Part shown: one piece after another, positions 1 through 10,883 of the stretch
How the letters are laid out: each line of letters starts with the position of its first letter
Numbering within the stretch: position 1 is the stretch's first letter
Origin: Mesorhizobium sp. M4B.F.Ca.ET.058.02.1.1
GTDB taxonomy: Bacteria; Pseudomonadota; Alphaproteobacteria; Rhizobiales; Rhizobiaceae
Direction of reading: 5' to 3'
Assembly (NCBI RefSeq): GCF_003952505.1
Contig: NZ_CP034450.1
Span: 6,397,469 to 6,461,468 of the forward strand
DNA length: 64,000 bases
Translations under genes and position numbers: made by a program
Notes under the pieces: model-generated
Databases searched by the model: none
The model's input: only the letters and a program-made list of their open reading frames with translations
What the model was told of the DNA's origin: nothing

Positions 1-228
1 GGCGAGCGCCTTTCGGGCCAGGTCGAGCACATAGCCGTCGGTCTCGCCGAAACCGCCGAGAGGCCCGGTGCGCGGGCTGACGAAGCCGACCTTCAGGGTG
101 TCCGCGGCCTGCGCGAAGGCCTTGCCGCGGCCGAGCGCAAGGGCCGCGCCGCCGGCCACCGAAGTGGCAATGAACTGGCGCCGCGACATGCCGGCGATAA
201 CGGGTTTGCTGCCGATAGTCTCAGTCAT
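1..228 (-). CDS. pcaM: ABC transporter substrate-binding protein, N-terminal part (probable protocatechuate-binding PcaM)
   Basis: Only the first 76 codons are inside the window; the gene runs off the left edge. The start ATG at 228 follows a strong ribosome site (AGGGAGGAG). The product opens with a twin-arginine signal (MSRRQFIA, then an Ala/Gly-rich core ending AFAQA), so the mature protein should be periplasmic. The mature start LKVGFVSPRTGPLGGFGE is typical of the branched-chain amino acid/aromatic binding family (Peripla_BP_6). Its upstream region is an inverted near-copy of the pcaD promoter and carries a PcaQ box. In Sinorhizobium meliloti PcaQ also activates a protocatechuate ABC importer (pcaM first gene); applying that name here is inference from promoter and family. 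Confidence 0.7.
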   Translation of the reverse strand, partial: MTETIGSKPVIAGMSRRQFIATSVAGGAALALGRGKAFAQAADTLKVGFVSPRTGPLGGFGETDGYVLDLARKALA

Positions 229-320
229 CTGCTCCTCCCTCAGTGGCCGCCCCACGCGGGCCGCAACCGGTTTTCCGGGTGCCGCCAGCCGGGGCTCGCC
301 TTTGATCCTCCACGGTCACA

Positions 321-383
321 TTGCACTAGCGGTTTGGTTCGGTAAAATGATATTTTGCGGTGTTTCATTAACCCGTAGGTTAC
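321..383 (-). promoter_or_regulatory. PcaQ-controlled promoter of the pcaM-like gene (inverted copy of the pcaD promoter)
   Basis: Read on the minus strand, 368-383 is GTAACC-TACG-GGTTAA, one base off the published rhizobial PcaQ box ATAACC-N4-GGTTAA. The 63-base segment 321-383 matches the reverse complement of 1336-1398 at about 55 positions, including an uninterrupted 22-base block from 334 to about 360 apart from a single change near its end. Box and core face the minus-strand gene starting at 228. Confidence 0.75.
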
Positions 384-411
384 GAAAAGACACGCCGAAC
401 GGAGTCCGTTG

Positions 412-1329
412 TCAGGCGCTATGCCGTGCCGCCTCGCGGATCGTCTGCAGCAGGATGGAAAAGGCCGGAGAGGGAGCAGTGTCGGTGCGCATGGTCAGGC
501 CGACCGGTCCCTTGGTCTCCTCGGTGTCGACTGGCAAGGCGACGAAGGCGCCGCTGGCGATCTCGTTGGCGACGACGCCGGCCGAGATGATCCAGACCGC
601 ATTGCTCTGGCGCATGAAGGAACGTCCGAAGGAATCCGAGACGGTCTCGATCTCGGTTTTGGGCGCGGTCATGCCATTGGTGATGAAGAGACGGTCGACG
701 AAGGGACGGATGACGGATTCCCTGGTTGGCATCAGCACGGGGAACTCATCGAGGCGGGCGAAGATGTCGGCTCCCGGCTCCAGCAGCGGGTGCCCGTCCC
801 GCACCACGAACAGCACCTGCTCGGAATAGAGATGCTCGAAGAAGAAGCCGGTCATGTTGTCCGGAGCGGCGAGACGGCCGACGACGAGGTCGAGCGCGCC
901 GACTCGCAACTGCTCGAGCAGCACCGCGTTCTCGCCGGTGACGATCTTGATGGCGGCACCCGTGTTCTCGCTCAGGAACAGGCTCATCGCCAGCGGCATC
1001 ACCCGCGCCGATACGGTCGGCAAGGCGCCGATGCGGATCGGATGGCGATTGATTGCGCCGTCCTGGCGGACGGAATCGACGCCGCGCTTCAGTGCCGTGA
1101 TCGCCGTGCCGGCATGGCCGAGGAAGATCTCGCCGAGCCGCGTGACGCGGATGCCGCGGCCGTCGCGTTCGACGACGGCGATGCCGAGCGCCTCTTCCAA
1201 CTCGCGCAATGTCTTGGTCACGGCCGGCGCGCTGACATGCAGGAATTCGGCCGCCCTTGCCACGCTGCCTTGCCGCGCCACTTCGAGAAACGCTTGCAGG
1301 TGTCGGAAGCGGATGCGGCTTTCGGCCAT
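412..1329 (-). CDS. pcaQ: LysR-family activator of protocatechuate catabolism PcaQ
   Basis: 305 residues, normal LysR length. An N-terminal winged helix-turn-helix (about residues 8-65, with VARAAEFLHVSAPAVTKTLR) precedes a LysR substrate domain (about 95-300). The start at 1329 lies 6 bases from the PcaQ box that fronts pcaD. Family knowledge: PcaQ binds ATAACC-N4-GGTTAA and responds to pathway intermediates such as beta-carboxy-cis,cis-muconate. Here it is placed between two inverted promoters, each with such a box, so it probably controls both the pcaDCHGB-pobA operon and the leftward transport gene. Its own promoter overlaps the pcaD-side box, which suggests autoregulation. Confidence 0.92.
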   Translation of the reverse strand: MAESRIRFRHLQAFLEVARQGSVARAAEFLHVSAPAVTKTLRELEEALGIAVVERDGRGIRVTRLGEIFLGHAGTAITALKRGVDSVRQDGAINRHPIRIGALPTVSARVMPLAMSLFLSENTGAAIKIVTGENAVLLEQLRVGALDLVVGRLAAPDNMTGFFFEHLYSEQVLFVVRDGHPLLEPGADIFARLDEFPVLMPTRESVIRPFVDRLFITNGMTAPKTEIETVSDSFGRSFMRQSNAVWIISAGVVANEIASGAFVALPVDTEETKGPVGLTMRTDTAPSPAFSILLQTIREAARHSA

Positions 1330-1335
1330 GGTTCG

Positions 1336-1398
1336 ATAACCTCGGAGTTAATGAAACGCCGCAAAATATCATTTTACCGAACCAAATACCTAGTGCAA
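1336..1398 (+). promoter_or_regulatory. PcaQ-controlled promoter of the pcaDCHGB-pobA operon
   Basis: 1336-1351 reads ATAACC-TCGG-AGTTAA, one mismatch to the PcaQ consensus ATAACC-N4-GGTTAA. It lies 6 bases upstream of pcaQ and about 70 bases upstream of the pcaD GTG start. The following AT-rich core (about 1350-1385) is almost identical to the reverse complement of 335-370 upstream of the pcaM-like gene, so both promoters share box, spacing and core. Confidence 0.8.
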
Positions 1399-1421
1399 GC
1401 TAACATCGGAGGATCGAAATC

Positions 1422-2231
1422 GTGCCATTCGTCAGCATTGGCGGCGTTACGCTGCACCACCGCTACAGGCCGGGGACTGGCAATGCGTGCCCGATCATAT
1501 TCATGAATTCGCTGGGGACCGACTTCCGGATCTGGGACGAAATTGTCTCGCTGCTCGGCGATGAAATGCCGACGCTCGTCTATGACAAGCGCGGGCACGG
1601 GCTGTCCGACATCGGCGGCGTCAGCTCGATCGACGATCATGTCGATGACCTCTGCGGCCTCGTCGATCACTTCGGCCTGGCCAAGGTCGTGCTGTGCGGC
1701 CTGTCGGTCGGCGGCCTGATCGCGCAGGGGTTCTATGCGCGGCGCCCCGAAAGCGTTGAGGCCCTCATCCTAAGCGACACGGCGCACAAGATCGGCACGG
1801 CCGACAGCTGGAACACACGCATCGCGACGGTCGAAAGCAAAGGCATCCAGGAGATTGCCGACGCCGTGCTCAAGCTGTGGTTCACCCCTGCCTTCCACGC
1901 GGAGCGTTCCACCGATCTCGACGGCTGCTGGAACATGCTGACCAGGCAGCCGCTCGCCGGCTATATCGGCACCTGCGCCGCCGTTCGCGATGCTGACTTC
2001 ACCGAGGCCGCGCCCCGCATCGCGGTGCCCACGCTCTGCATCGTCGGTGACCAGGACGGCTCGACGCCGCCCGATCTCGTGCGCTCGCTTGCCGATCTCA
2101 TCCCTGGTGCGCGCTTCGAGGTGATCCGCAATGCCGGCCACATTCCCTGCGTCGAGCAGCCCGGGCCGTTTACCGGGCTGATCCGCGATTTCATCGCATC
2201 GCTTCCCAGCGGAAAGCAAATCCATGGATGA
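1422..2231 (+). CDS. pcaD: 3-oxoadipate enol-lactonase PcaD
   Basis: 269-residue alpha/beta hydrolase that opens beta-ketoadipate enol-lactone to beta-ketoadipate. The nucleophile elbow LCGLSVGG (Ser near 95), the acid region VGDQDGSTPP (near 210) and the base region NAGHIPC (near 236) are visible. The GTG start at 1422 is preceded by CGGAGGA at 1407-1413. First gene of the PcaQ-driven operon; the stop overlaps the start of pcaC by 8 bases, indicating translational coupling. Confidence 0.93.
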   Translation: MPFVSIGGVTLHHRYRPGTGNACPIIFMNSLGTDFRIWDEIVSLLGDEMPTLVYDKRGHGLSDIGGVSSIDDHVDDLCGLVDHFGLAKVVLCGLSVGGLIAQGFYARRPESVEALILSDTAHKIGTADSWNTRIATVESKGIQEIADAVLKLWFTPAFHAERSTDLDGCWNMLTRQPLAGYIGTCAAVRDADFTEAAPRIAVPTLCIVGDQDGSTPPDLVRSLADLIPGARFEVIRNAGHIPCVEQPGPFTGLIRDFIASLPSGKQIHG

Positions 2232-2628
2232 CATTTCCAAGAACACAACCCGATACCGGACCGGACTTGAGGTCCGGCGATCCGTGCTCGGCGATTCCCA
2301 TGTCGACCGGGCCGAGGATGCGGCCACCGATTTCGACCGGCCGTTTCAGCACCTGATCACCGAAGCCGCGTGGGGAACGGTGTGGGCGCGGCCGGGCTGG
2401 TCGAAGCGCGAGCGCTCGATCGTGACGCTGGCGCTGCTTGCGGCACTCGGCCATGACGAGGAGGTGGCCATGCATGTGCGCGCCACCGCCAACACCGGCG
2501 CATCGCGCGACGATATCTGCGAGGCTTTCCTGCATGTCGCGATCTATGCCGGCGTACCGGCCGCAAACCGCGCCTTCAGGATCGCCAAGGAGGTGTTCGC
2601 GCAGATGGACGAGAATGCCCATGCCTGA
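2224..2628 (+). CDS. pcaC: 4-carboxymuconolactone decarboxylase PcaC
   Basis: 134 residues, the usual size for the stand-alone decarboxylase of the carboxymuconolactone decarboxylase/AhpD-like fold. It removes CO2 from gamma-carboxymuconolactone to give the enol-lactone used by PcaD. The family core [19 protein letters not shown] and the helix GVPAANRAF are present. It overlaps pcaD at the start and pcaH at the end, so the operon is tightly packed. Confidence 0.93.
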   Translation: MDDISKNTTRYRTGLEVRRSVLGDSHVDRAEDAATDFDRPFQHLITEAAWGTVWARPGWSKRERSIVTLALLAALGHDEEVAMHVRATANTGASRDDICEAFLHVAIYAGVPAANRAFRIAKEVFAQMDENAHA

Positions 2629-3373
2629 GTCGGGCTCCAACCGGGCGCCGGAGACCGGCGCCTTCTTCCAGCGCGATCGCCTTTGGCATCCGCCGGCTTT
2701 CACGCCGGGCTACAAGAGTTCGGTGCTGCGCTCGCCGCAAAAGGCACTGCTTTCCTTCGACAACACGCTGTCCGAACTCACCGGCCCGGTGTTCGGGCAC
2801 GCCATGCTCGGCGAGTACGACAACGACCTGATTCACAATTTCGCCCAGCCAGGCGAGAGCGCCATCGGCGAGCGCATCATCGTGCATGGGCGGGTGCTCG
2901 ACGAACGGGGCAAGGGTGTGCCGGGCGTGCTGCTCGAATTCTGGCAGGCGAATGCCGGCGGCCGCTACCGCCACAAGAAGGACAGCTATCTGGCGCCGCT
3001 CGATCCGAATTTTGGCGGCTGCGGCCGCACCATCACCGGCGACGACGGCGGCTACGCCTTTCGCACCGTCAGGCCGGGACCCTATCCGTGGCCGAACGGT
3101 CCGAACGACTGGCGTCCTGCCCATATCCATTTTTCGGTGTTCGGCCAGGGTTTCGCGCAGCGGCTGATCACCCAGATGTATTTCGAAGGCGATCCGCTGA
3201 TCTGGCGCTGCCCGATCGTCGGCGGCATTTCCGACAAGGCAGCCATCGAAGCGCTGATTGCTACCCTCGACATGCAGTCGACGATCCCGATGGACGCGCT
3301 CGCCTACAAGTTCGATATCGTGCTGCGCGGACGTCGCTCGACGCTGTTCGAGAACAGGCCGGAGGGCAATTGA
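2621..3373 (+). CDS. pcaH: Protocatechuate 3,4-dioxygenase beta subunit PcaH
   Basis: 250 residues from the ATG at 2621 (an in-frame ATG at 2615 is the alternative); an upstream open frame to 2438 is only overlap with pcaC. This is the iron-bearing subunit: Tyr ligands fit GPYPW and the upstream tyrosine, and the His ligands are in [11 protein letters not shown]. It opens the ring of protocatechuate between its hydroxyls to beta-carboxy-cis,cis-muconate. Its TGA overlaps the pcaG ATG (TGATG at 3371), as expected for two subunits made in equal amounts. Confidence 0.93.
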   Translation: MPESGSNRAPETGAFFQRDRLWHPPAFTPGYKSSVLRSPQKALLSFDNTLSELTGPVFGHAMLGEYDNDLIHNFAQPGESAIGERIIVHGRVLDERGKGVPGVLLEFWQANAGGRYRHKKDSYLAPLDPNFGGCGRTITGDDGGYAFRTVRPGPYPWPNGPNDWRPAHIHFSVFGQGFAQRLITQMYFEGDPLIWRCPIVGGISDKAAIEALIATLDMQSTIPMDALAYKFDIVLRGRRSTLFENRPEGN

Positions 3374-3987
3374 TGGCGCAATCGCTCGACCGGCTGAAGG
3401 AAAGCCCTTCGCAGACCGCGGGACCCTACGTTCATATCGGGCTGACGCCGAATTTCTGCGGCATCGGCGGCGTCTATGAAAGCGACCTCGGCTCGACCAT
3501 GGTCAATGGTGAGACCAGGGGCGAGCGCATCGAGCTGCGTATCTGCGTTTTCGACGGTGCCGGCGCGCCGCTCAAGGACGCGCTGATCGAGATCTGGCAG
3601 GCCGATGCCAACGGTTTCTACAATTCGCCGGCCGAATTGCGCGGCGCTGCCGATCCGAGCTTTTCGGGATGGGGCCGGAAGCCGACCGACATGGAAACGG
3701 GCGTCTGCTTGTTCCAGACGATCAAGCCCGGCCGCGTGCCGTTCCGCGACGGGCGGCTGATGGCGCCGCACATTACGCTGTGGATCGTGGCGCGCGGCAT
3801 CAATATCGGCCTCCATACCCGGCTCTATTTCTCGGACGAGGAAAAGGCCAATGCCGAGGACCCGATCCTTGCCCGCATCGAGCATCGCCTGCGCGTTCCG
3901 ACGCTGATCGCCAAGCGCCAGGGCGACACCTACGTCTTCGATGTCCACCTGCAGGGCGAGAAGGAGACGGTCTTCTTCGACAGCTGA
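3373..3987 (+). CDS. pcaG: Protocatechuate 3,4-dioxygenase alpha subunit PcaG
   Basis: 204 residues, usual length for PcaG. It shares the intradiol dioxygenase fold (LIEIWQADANG, FSGWGR) but lacks the iron-binding HxH of the beta subunit, having MAPHITLWIV at that place, as is normal for alpha. It forms the alpha-beta protomer with PcaH. The start overlaps the pcaH stop, and 11 bases separate it from pcaB. Confidence 0.93.
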   Translation: MAQSLDRLKESPSQTAGPYVHIGLTPNFCGIGGVYESDLGSTMVNGETRGERIELRICVFDGAGAPLKDALIEIWQADANGFYNSPAELRGAADPSFSGWGRKPTDMETGVCLFQTIKPGRVPFRDGRLMAPHITLWIVARGINIGLHTRLYFSDEEKANAEDPILARIEHRLRVPTLIAKRQGDTYVFDVHLQGEKETVFFDS

Positions 3988-3998
3988 CCGACCGGAAC

Positions 3999-6223
<2,225 letters not shown>

Positions 6224-6236
6224 TCGGAAGCAGTCG

Positions 6237-7442
<1,206 letters not shown>

Positions 7443-8246
7443 CTATGCAGCTTTCCCCTTGGCGGTCCCCTCATGCGCCGCCTTGGTGCGGGCCTGAAGA
7501 TCGCGCAATGTCGTCAGCTCGAGTTCCGTCGGCGCCGGCGTCTCGTCAAGGGCCTCGGCGAATTTTACCACCCAGCCACAGGTCGCCTGCACCTGCTCGC
7601 GGGTCACGCCTGGATGCAGCGACACGACGGTGAATTCCTTGGTGACCGGATCCGGCTTCCAGATCGCGAGGTCGGTGATCAAAAGCGTCGGGCCGGCCGT
7701 ATCGATGCCGAGACGCTTGCGGTGATCGCCGCCGTCGCCATGGCCGAAGGAGGTGAAGAAGTCGATCTTTTCGACCATGCCGCGCTTCGACTGCGCCATG
7801 GTGATGTACACCTCTTTTGAAGAGGTGGCGATTTCCGGCGCGCCGCCACCGCCGGGAAGGCGCGTTTTCGGGTGCGCATAGTCGCCGATGACGGTTGTGT
7901 TGATGTTGCCGAACCTGTCGAGTTGGGCCGCGCCCAGGAAGCCGATGGAGATGCGGCCGCCCTGCAGCCAGTAGCGGAACATCTCCGGCACCGCGACGGT
8001 GGTAACCGCTGTCTCGCACAATTCGCCATCGCCGATCGACAGCGGCAGCACATCGGGCGCGGTGCCGATGGTGCCGCTTTCATAGATCAGCGTGATGTCC
8101 GGCGCATGGGTCAGCCGCGCGACGTTGCAGGCGGCAGACGGCGCGCCGATACCGACGAAGCAGACATCCTCGCTCTTCAGCGCCCGGCTGGCGGCGATCG
8201 TCATCATCTCGTTGGGCGTGAAGCCAAGATTTTCAGCGTCGCTCAT
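7443..8246 (-). CDS. pcaJ: 3-oxoadipate CoA-transferase subunit B PcaJ
   Basis: 267 residues. With PcaI it moves CoA from succinyl-CoA to beta-ketoadipate. YESGTIG (near residue 55) holds the glutamate expected to form the acyl-CoA intermediate, and GGGGAPEIATSS is a family-typical loop. Subunit sizes (285 + 267) fit the CatIJ/glutaconate-CoA-transferase-like type and not the shorter Pseudomonas PcaIJ type. It overlaps pcaI by 4 bases. Confidence 0.9.
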   Translation of the reverse strand: MSDAENLGFTPNEMMTIAASRALKSEDVCFVGIGAPSAACNVARLTHAPDITLIYESGTIGTAPDVLPLSIGDGELCETAVTTVAVPEMFRYWLQGGRISIGFLGAAQLDRFGNINTTVIGDYAHPKTRLPGGGGAPEIATSSKEVYITMAQSKRGMVEKIDFFTSFGHGDGGDHRKRLGIDTAGPTLLITDLAIWKPDPVTKEFTVVSLHPGVTREQVQATCGWVVKFAEALDETPAPTELELTTLRDLQARTKAAHEGTAKGKAA

Positions 8247-9100
8247 GCGGCTTTCCTCAGATGCTCGACGCGACCGGCGAAGTCGGCCGCGCTGCTCTCG
8301 ATGACGTTCTTCTGCATCCAGGCCTGGAAACGGTCACGGTCGGCGGCGATCTCGTCCCATTCGAGATAGGCCGCGTTATCGCGCGCATAATATCCATGGG
8401 TGTAGGAGGGATGCGAGCCGCCCGGCACGACCGCGATCGCGGCGACCGTCCAGTTGGGCAGCACGGTGAGGTTGGGGTGGAGATCGTCGAAATTGTCGAC
8501 TATTTCCTCGACCGTCACCACGGCGCGCTTGGCCGCGAGAACGGCTTCCTTCTGGATGCCGATGATGCCTTCGACCAGCACATTGCCTTTCCTGTCGGCC
8601 TTCTGTGCATGGATGAAGCTGACATCGGGCCGGATCGATGGAACGGCGGCGAGCACTTCGCCGCTGAACGGGCAGGTGAGCGACCGTATGTTCGGGTTGA
8701 CCGAAGCGAGGCCGGCGCCGCGATAACCGCGAAAGACCGCGCAGGGCAGGCCGGCGGCACCCGCCTCATAGGCGTTGGCCATGCCGGCGTGGCTGTGTTC
8801 CTCGACCTCGATTGCGCGCGGAAAGCCATTCTCGATGGCGTCGCGGGCGCGCCGCAGCAGGCCGACGCCGGGATTGCCGACATAGGAGAAGACGATCTTT
8901 CTCGCCATGCCCATGCCGATCATCTGGTCGTAGATCAGGTCCGGCGTCATGCGAATCAAAGTGAGGTCGCGAAAGCCTTGGCGAATGGCCTCATGCGCGG
9001 CCGCTGTCGGGATCAGATGGGTGAAGCCCTCGAAGGCGACCGTATCGCCGTCGTGCAGGTTCTCCGCGACAGCCTCCTTCAGCGGCAGGAACTTCACCAT
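8243..9100 (-). CDS. pcaI: 3-oxoadipate CoA-transferase subunit A PcaI
   Basis: 285 residues from the ATG at 9100, chosen because it begins MVKFLPLKEAV and follows CGGGAG; a longer open frame to 9193 would run through the regulator's operator. Class I CoA-transferase alpha subunit (GDTVAFEGFTHLIPTAAA near residues 17-34). First gene of pcaIJF, divergent from pcaR, and presumably activated by PcaR with beta-ketoadipate. Confidence 0.9.
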   Translation of the reverse strand: MVKFLPLKEAVAENLHDGDTVAFEGFTHLIPTAAAHEAIRQGFRDLTLIRMTPDLIYDQMIGMGMARKIVFSYVGNPGVGLLRRARDAIENGFPRAIEVEEHSHAGMANAYEAGAAGLPCAVFRGYRGAGLASVNPNIRSLTCPFSGEVLAAVPSIRPDVSFIHAQKADRKGNVLVEGIIGIQKEAVLAAKRAVVTVEEIVDNFDDLHPNLTVLPNWTVAAIAVVPGGSHPSYTHGYYARDNAAYLEWDEIAADRDRFQAWMQKNVIESSAADFAGRVEHLRKAA

Positions 9101-9123
9101 TCTTCGGCTCCCGGTATCGAAAA

Positions 9124-9152
9124 GTTCGTATTGCGAACATATGTTTGATATG
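9124..9152. promoter_or_regulatory. Probable PcaR operator and divergent pcaI/pcaR promoter
   Basis: Two adjoining interrupted palindromes sit between the divergent pcaI and pcaR genes: GTTCG-TATTG-CGAAC (9124-9138) and CATAT-GTTTG-ATATG (9138-9152), each with perfect 5-base arms and a 5-base spacer. The first resembles the GTTCG half-sites bound by IclR-type regulators PcaU/PobR/PcaR. Centres are 14 bases apart. Operator assignment is by position and motif. Confidence 0.65.
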
Positions 9153-9191
9153 TGATACTTTCTAATCTTACCCTGAAGGGGAGTCAACGCC

Positions 9192-9974
9192 ATGCAGACG
9201 GCTCTAGAAGGCGAGGCCAGTTCGCGCGATCATGTCGGCTCGCTGGAGCGCGGGCTTGCGGTGATGGAGGTCCTCGCGCGTTATCCCGCCGGCATGACGC
9301 TGACCGAGATGGCAGAGGAGGCGGGCCTGACTCGCGCCGGCGCCCGCCGCTTCCTGCTGACGTTGGTGAACGCGGGTTACGCGACACAGTCGGGCCGGCT
9401 GTTTTCGCTGTCGCCACGCCTGCTCACCATCGCGCGGACCTGGCTCGGCAGTGCCTCGCTGTGGAGCTTCGCTGCGCCGATCATGCGCGAGGTGGCCGGG
9501 CAGTTCGACGAGGCCTGTAACGCCGCGGTGCTGTCGGGCGAGGACGTCGTCTATGTCGCGCGCATCCCCGGCCGCCGCATCCTCAGCGTGGCGCTCGACG
9601 TCGGTACCCGGCTGCCCGCCTACTGCACATCGATGGGCCGCGTGCTGCTCTCTGGGCTGCCGGCCGATGAGATGAAGACCTTCCTCGCCGATGCAAAGAT
9701 CGAGCCGCGGACGCCTCGGACGATCACCAGCCGCGCCGCGCTGGGCAAGGCAATCGACAAGGCGGGGGCGGATGGCTTCGCCATTGTCGACGAGGAACTG
9801 GAACTCGGCCTGCGTTCGATAGCCGTGCCGATCAGCGACCGTACCGGCCAGGTAGTCGCCGCCATCAACGTCTCGACGCAGTCGGCCCGGTTCTCGGTCG
9901 AGGCGATGGAGCGCGAGATCCTGCCTGTGCTGCGCAAAGCAAAGCAGCGGGTCGAGGAATTCTTCTTCGACTGA
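9192..9974 (+). CDS. pcaR: IclR-family regulator PcaR
   Basis: 260 residues. An N-terminal helix-turn-helix (about 17-75, with TLTEMAEEAGLTRAGARRFL) is followed by the IclR effector domain (about 90-255). PcaR proteins activate pcaIJF with beta-ketoadipate as inducer. Divergent from pcaI over a 91-base gap containing GTTCG/CGAAC palindrome arms. The ATG at 9192 is preceded by AAGGGGAG. Confidence 0.88.
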   Translation: MQTALEGEASSRDHVGSLERGLAVMEVLARYPAGMTLTEMAEEAGLTRAGARRFLLTLVNAGYATQSGRLFSLSPRLLTIARTWLGSASLWSFAAPIMREVAGQFDEACNAAVLSGEDVVYVARIPGRRILSVALDVGTRLPAYCTSMGRVLLSGLPADEMKTFLADAKIEPRTPRTITSRAALGKAIDKAGADGFAIVDEELELGLRSIAVPISDRTGQVVAAINVSTQSARFSVEAMEREILPVLRKAKQRVEEFFFD

Positions 9975-9998
9975 CTGGCCAGCCAACTGTCTGAAGTC

Positions 9999-10051
9999 GG
10001 CGCCGCCCCTCATCGCCCTGCCGGGCACTTCTCCCCGTATAGTGACGGGGG
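9999..10051 (+). repeat. RIME-like intergenic repeat, single copy
   Basis: Starts GGCGCCGCCCCTCAT, continues with CTGCCGGGCACTTCTCCCCGTATAGTGACGGGG in outline, and matches further copies at 23051-23110 and 55068-55128 and inverted copies at 22985-23036 and 55190-55250. It ends in the CCCCGTATAGTGACGGGG hairpin core. Here it lies between pcaR and the next regulator and touches no coding sequence. Confidence 0.7.
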
Positions 10052-10117
10052 CTGGCCGCAACGGCGGCGCCTGCATGCGCCGAACTCGACCGTTGACGCC
10101 GCCTTTCAAATGCATTA

Positions 10118-10150
10118 TTGAACAGGATTATACAGGTTCAATGAACAGGT
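10118..10150. promoter_or_regulatory. Putative operator and promoter of the GntR/UTRA operon
   Basis: Just upstream of the GntR start at 10157 are two direct TGAACAGG motifs (10119-10126 and 10142-10149) and the perfect palindrome GTTCAATGAAC (10136-10146). The palindrome is 10 bases before the ATG, so a repressor bound there would block its own operon. The region is AT-rich compared with its surroundings. Confidence 0.55.
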
Positions 10151-10156
10151 ATTGAT

Positions 10157-10882
10157 ATGGCCCGTCGCGCGACGCAGCTCACTCCCGGCACCGGCAAGCC
10201 GGAGCAGATCGCGACGGTTTTGGAGCACGAAATCCGCTCCGGCGTGCTCGGCTTCGGCGACCGTCTGCAGAGCGAGAACGAACTCGTCCAGCGCTTCTCC
10301 GTCAGCCGCAACACGGTCCGAAAAGGTCTCGAGGAATTGTCGAGTCGCGGCCTGATCACCACCAGGGTCGGCATCGGTTCCTTCGTCACCTTTGACGGCA
10401 TGCCGGTCGATGATGCCGTCGGCTGGTCGCGCGCGCTTGCCAATGCGGGCGCCAATGCCGAGACGCGCACGCTGCGGCTCGAAGTCATCGAGGACGCGGA
10501 GCTTGCGGCGAAGCTTGGCGTCGACAATCCAGCTTTCATCGCTGTCGATCGCGTCCGCACGAATGCAAATGACGGCCATGCGATCTCGATCGAGCGTAGC
10601 CGCCTGCCGCTGTCGCCCGAACTGGAAGACGTGCCGCTGCGCGGCCTGCGCGAAGGCTCGCTGCACCAGACGCTGCGCGGAGCAGGGCTCGTTCCCGACC
10701 ATGGCGAGGAGTGGGTCGACATCGAGATGCTGAGCGCCGCCGATGCCGCCATCCTCGACTGCGCGCCGGGCACGCCCTTCCTGCGGACGCGGCGCCTGAC
10801 TCGCGCCGCCGATGGTCGACCGATCGAATTCGTCACTAGCCTGCTCAACCCGGCGCATTTCGCCCTTCATCTGGAGTTTTGA
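10157..10882 (+). CDS. GntR-family regulator with UTRA ligand domain (YegW-like)
   Basis: 241 residues. The N-terminal GntR winged helix (about 12-75; LQSENELVQRFSVSRNTVRK) is joined to a UTRA effector domain (about 95-240), the HutC/PhnF type that usually senses a small metabolite of the operon it controls. A one-base gap separates it from the next gene, so it is the first gene of the seven-gene operon. E. coli yegW is a GntR regulator beside yegV (kinase) and yegU (ADP-ribosylglycohydrolase), the same trio as here. The ligand is unknown. Confidence 0.85.
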   Translation: MARRATQLTPGTGKPEQIATVLEHEIRSGVLGFGDRLQSENELVQRFSVSRNTVRKGLEELSSRGLITTRVGIGSFVTFDGMPVDDAVGWSRALANAGANAETRTLRLEVIEDAELAAKLGVDNPAFIAVDRVRTNANDGHAISIERSRLPLSPELEDVPLRGLREGSLHQTLRGAGLVPDHGEEWVDIEMLSAADAAILDCAPGTPFLRTRRLTRAADGRPIEFVTSLLNPAHFALHLEF

Positions 10883-10883
10883 G

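Noticed and set aside
409..1506. Long plus-strand frame antisense to pcaQ
   Set aside because: No domain, Asp/Arg-rich shadow composition typical of a GC-rich antisense frame, and the opposite strand encodes a clear LysR protein.
9204..10115. Minus-strand frame of about 300 codons antisense to pcaR
   Set aside because: Shadow of the real IclR gene; it runs through the RIME-like repeat and has no recognisable motif or ribosome site.
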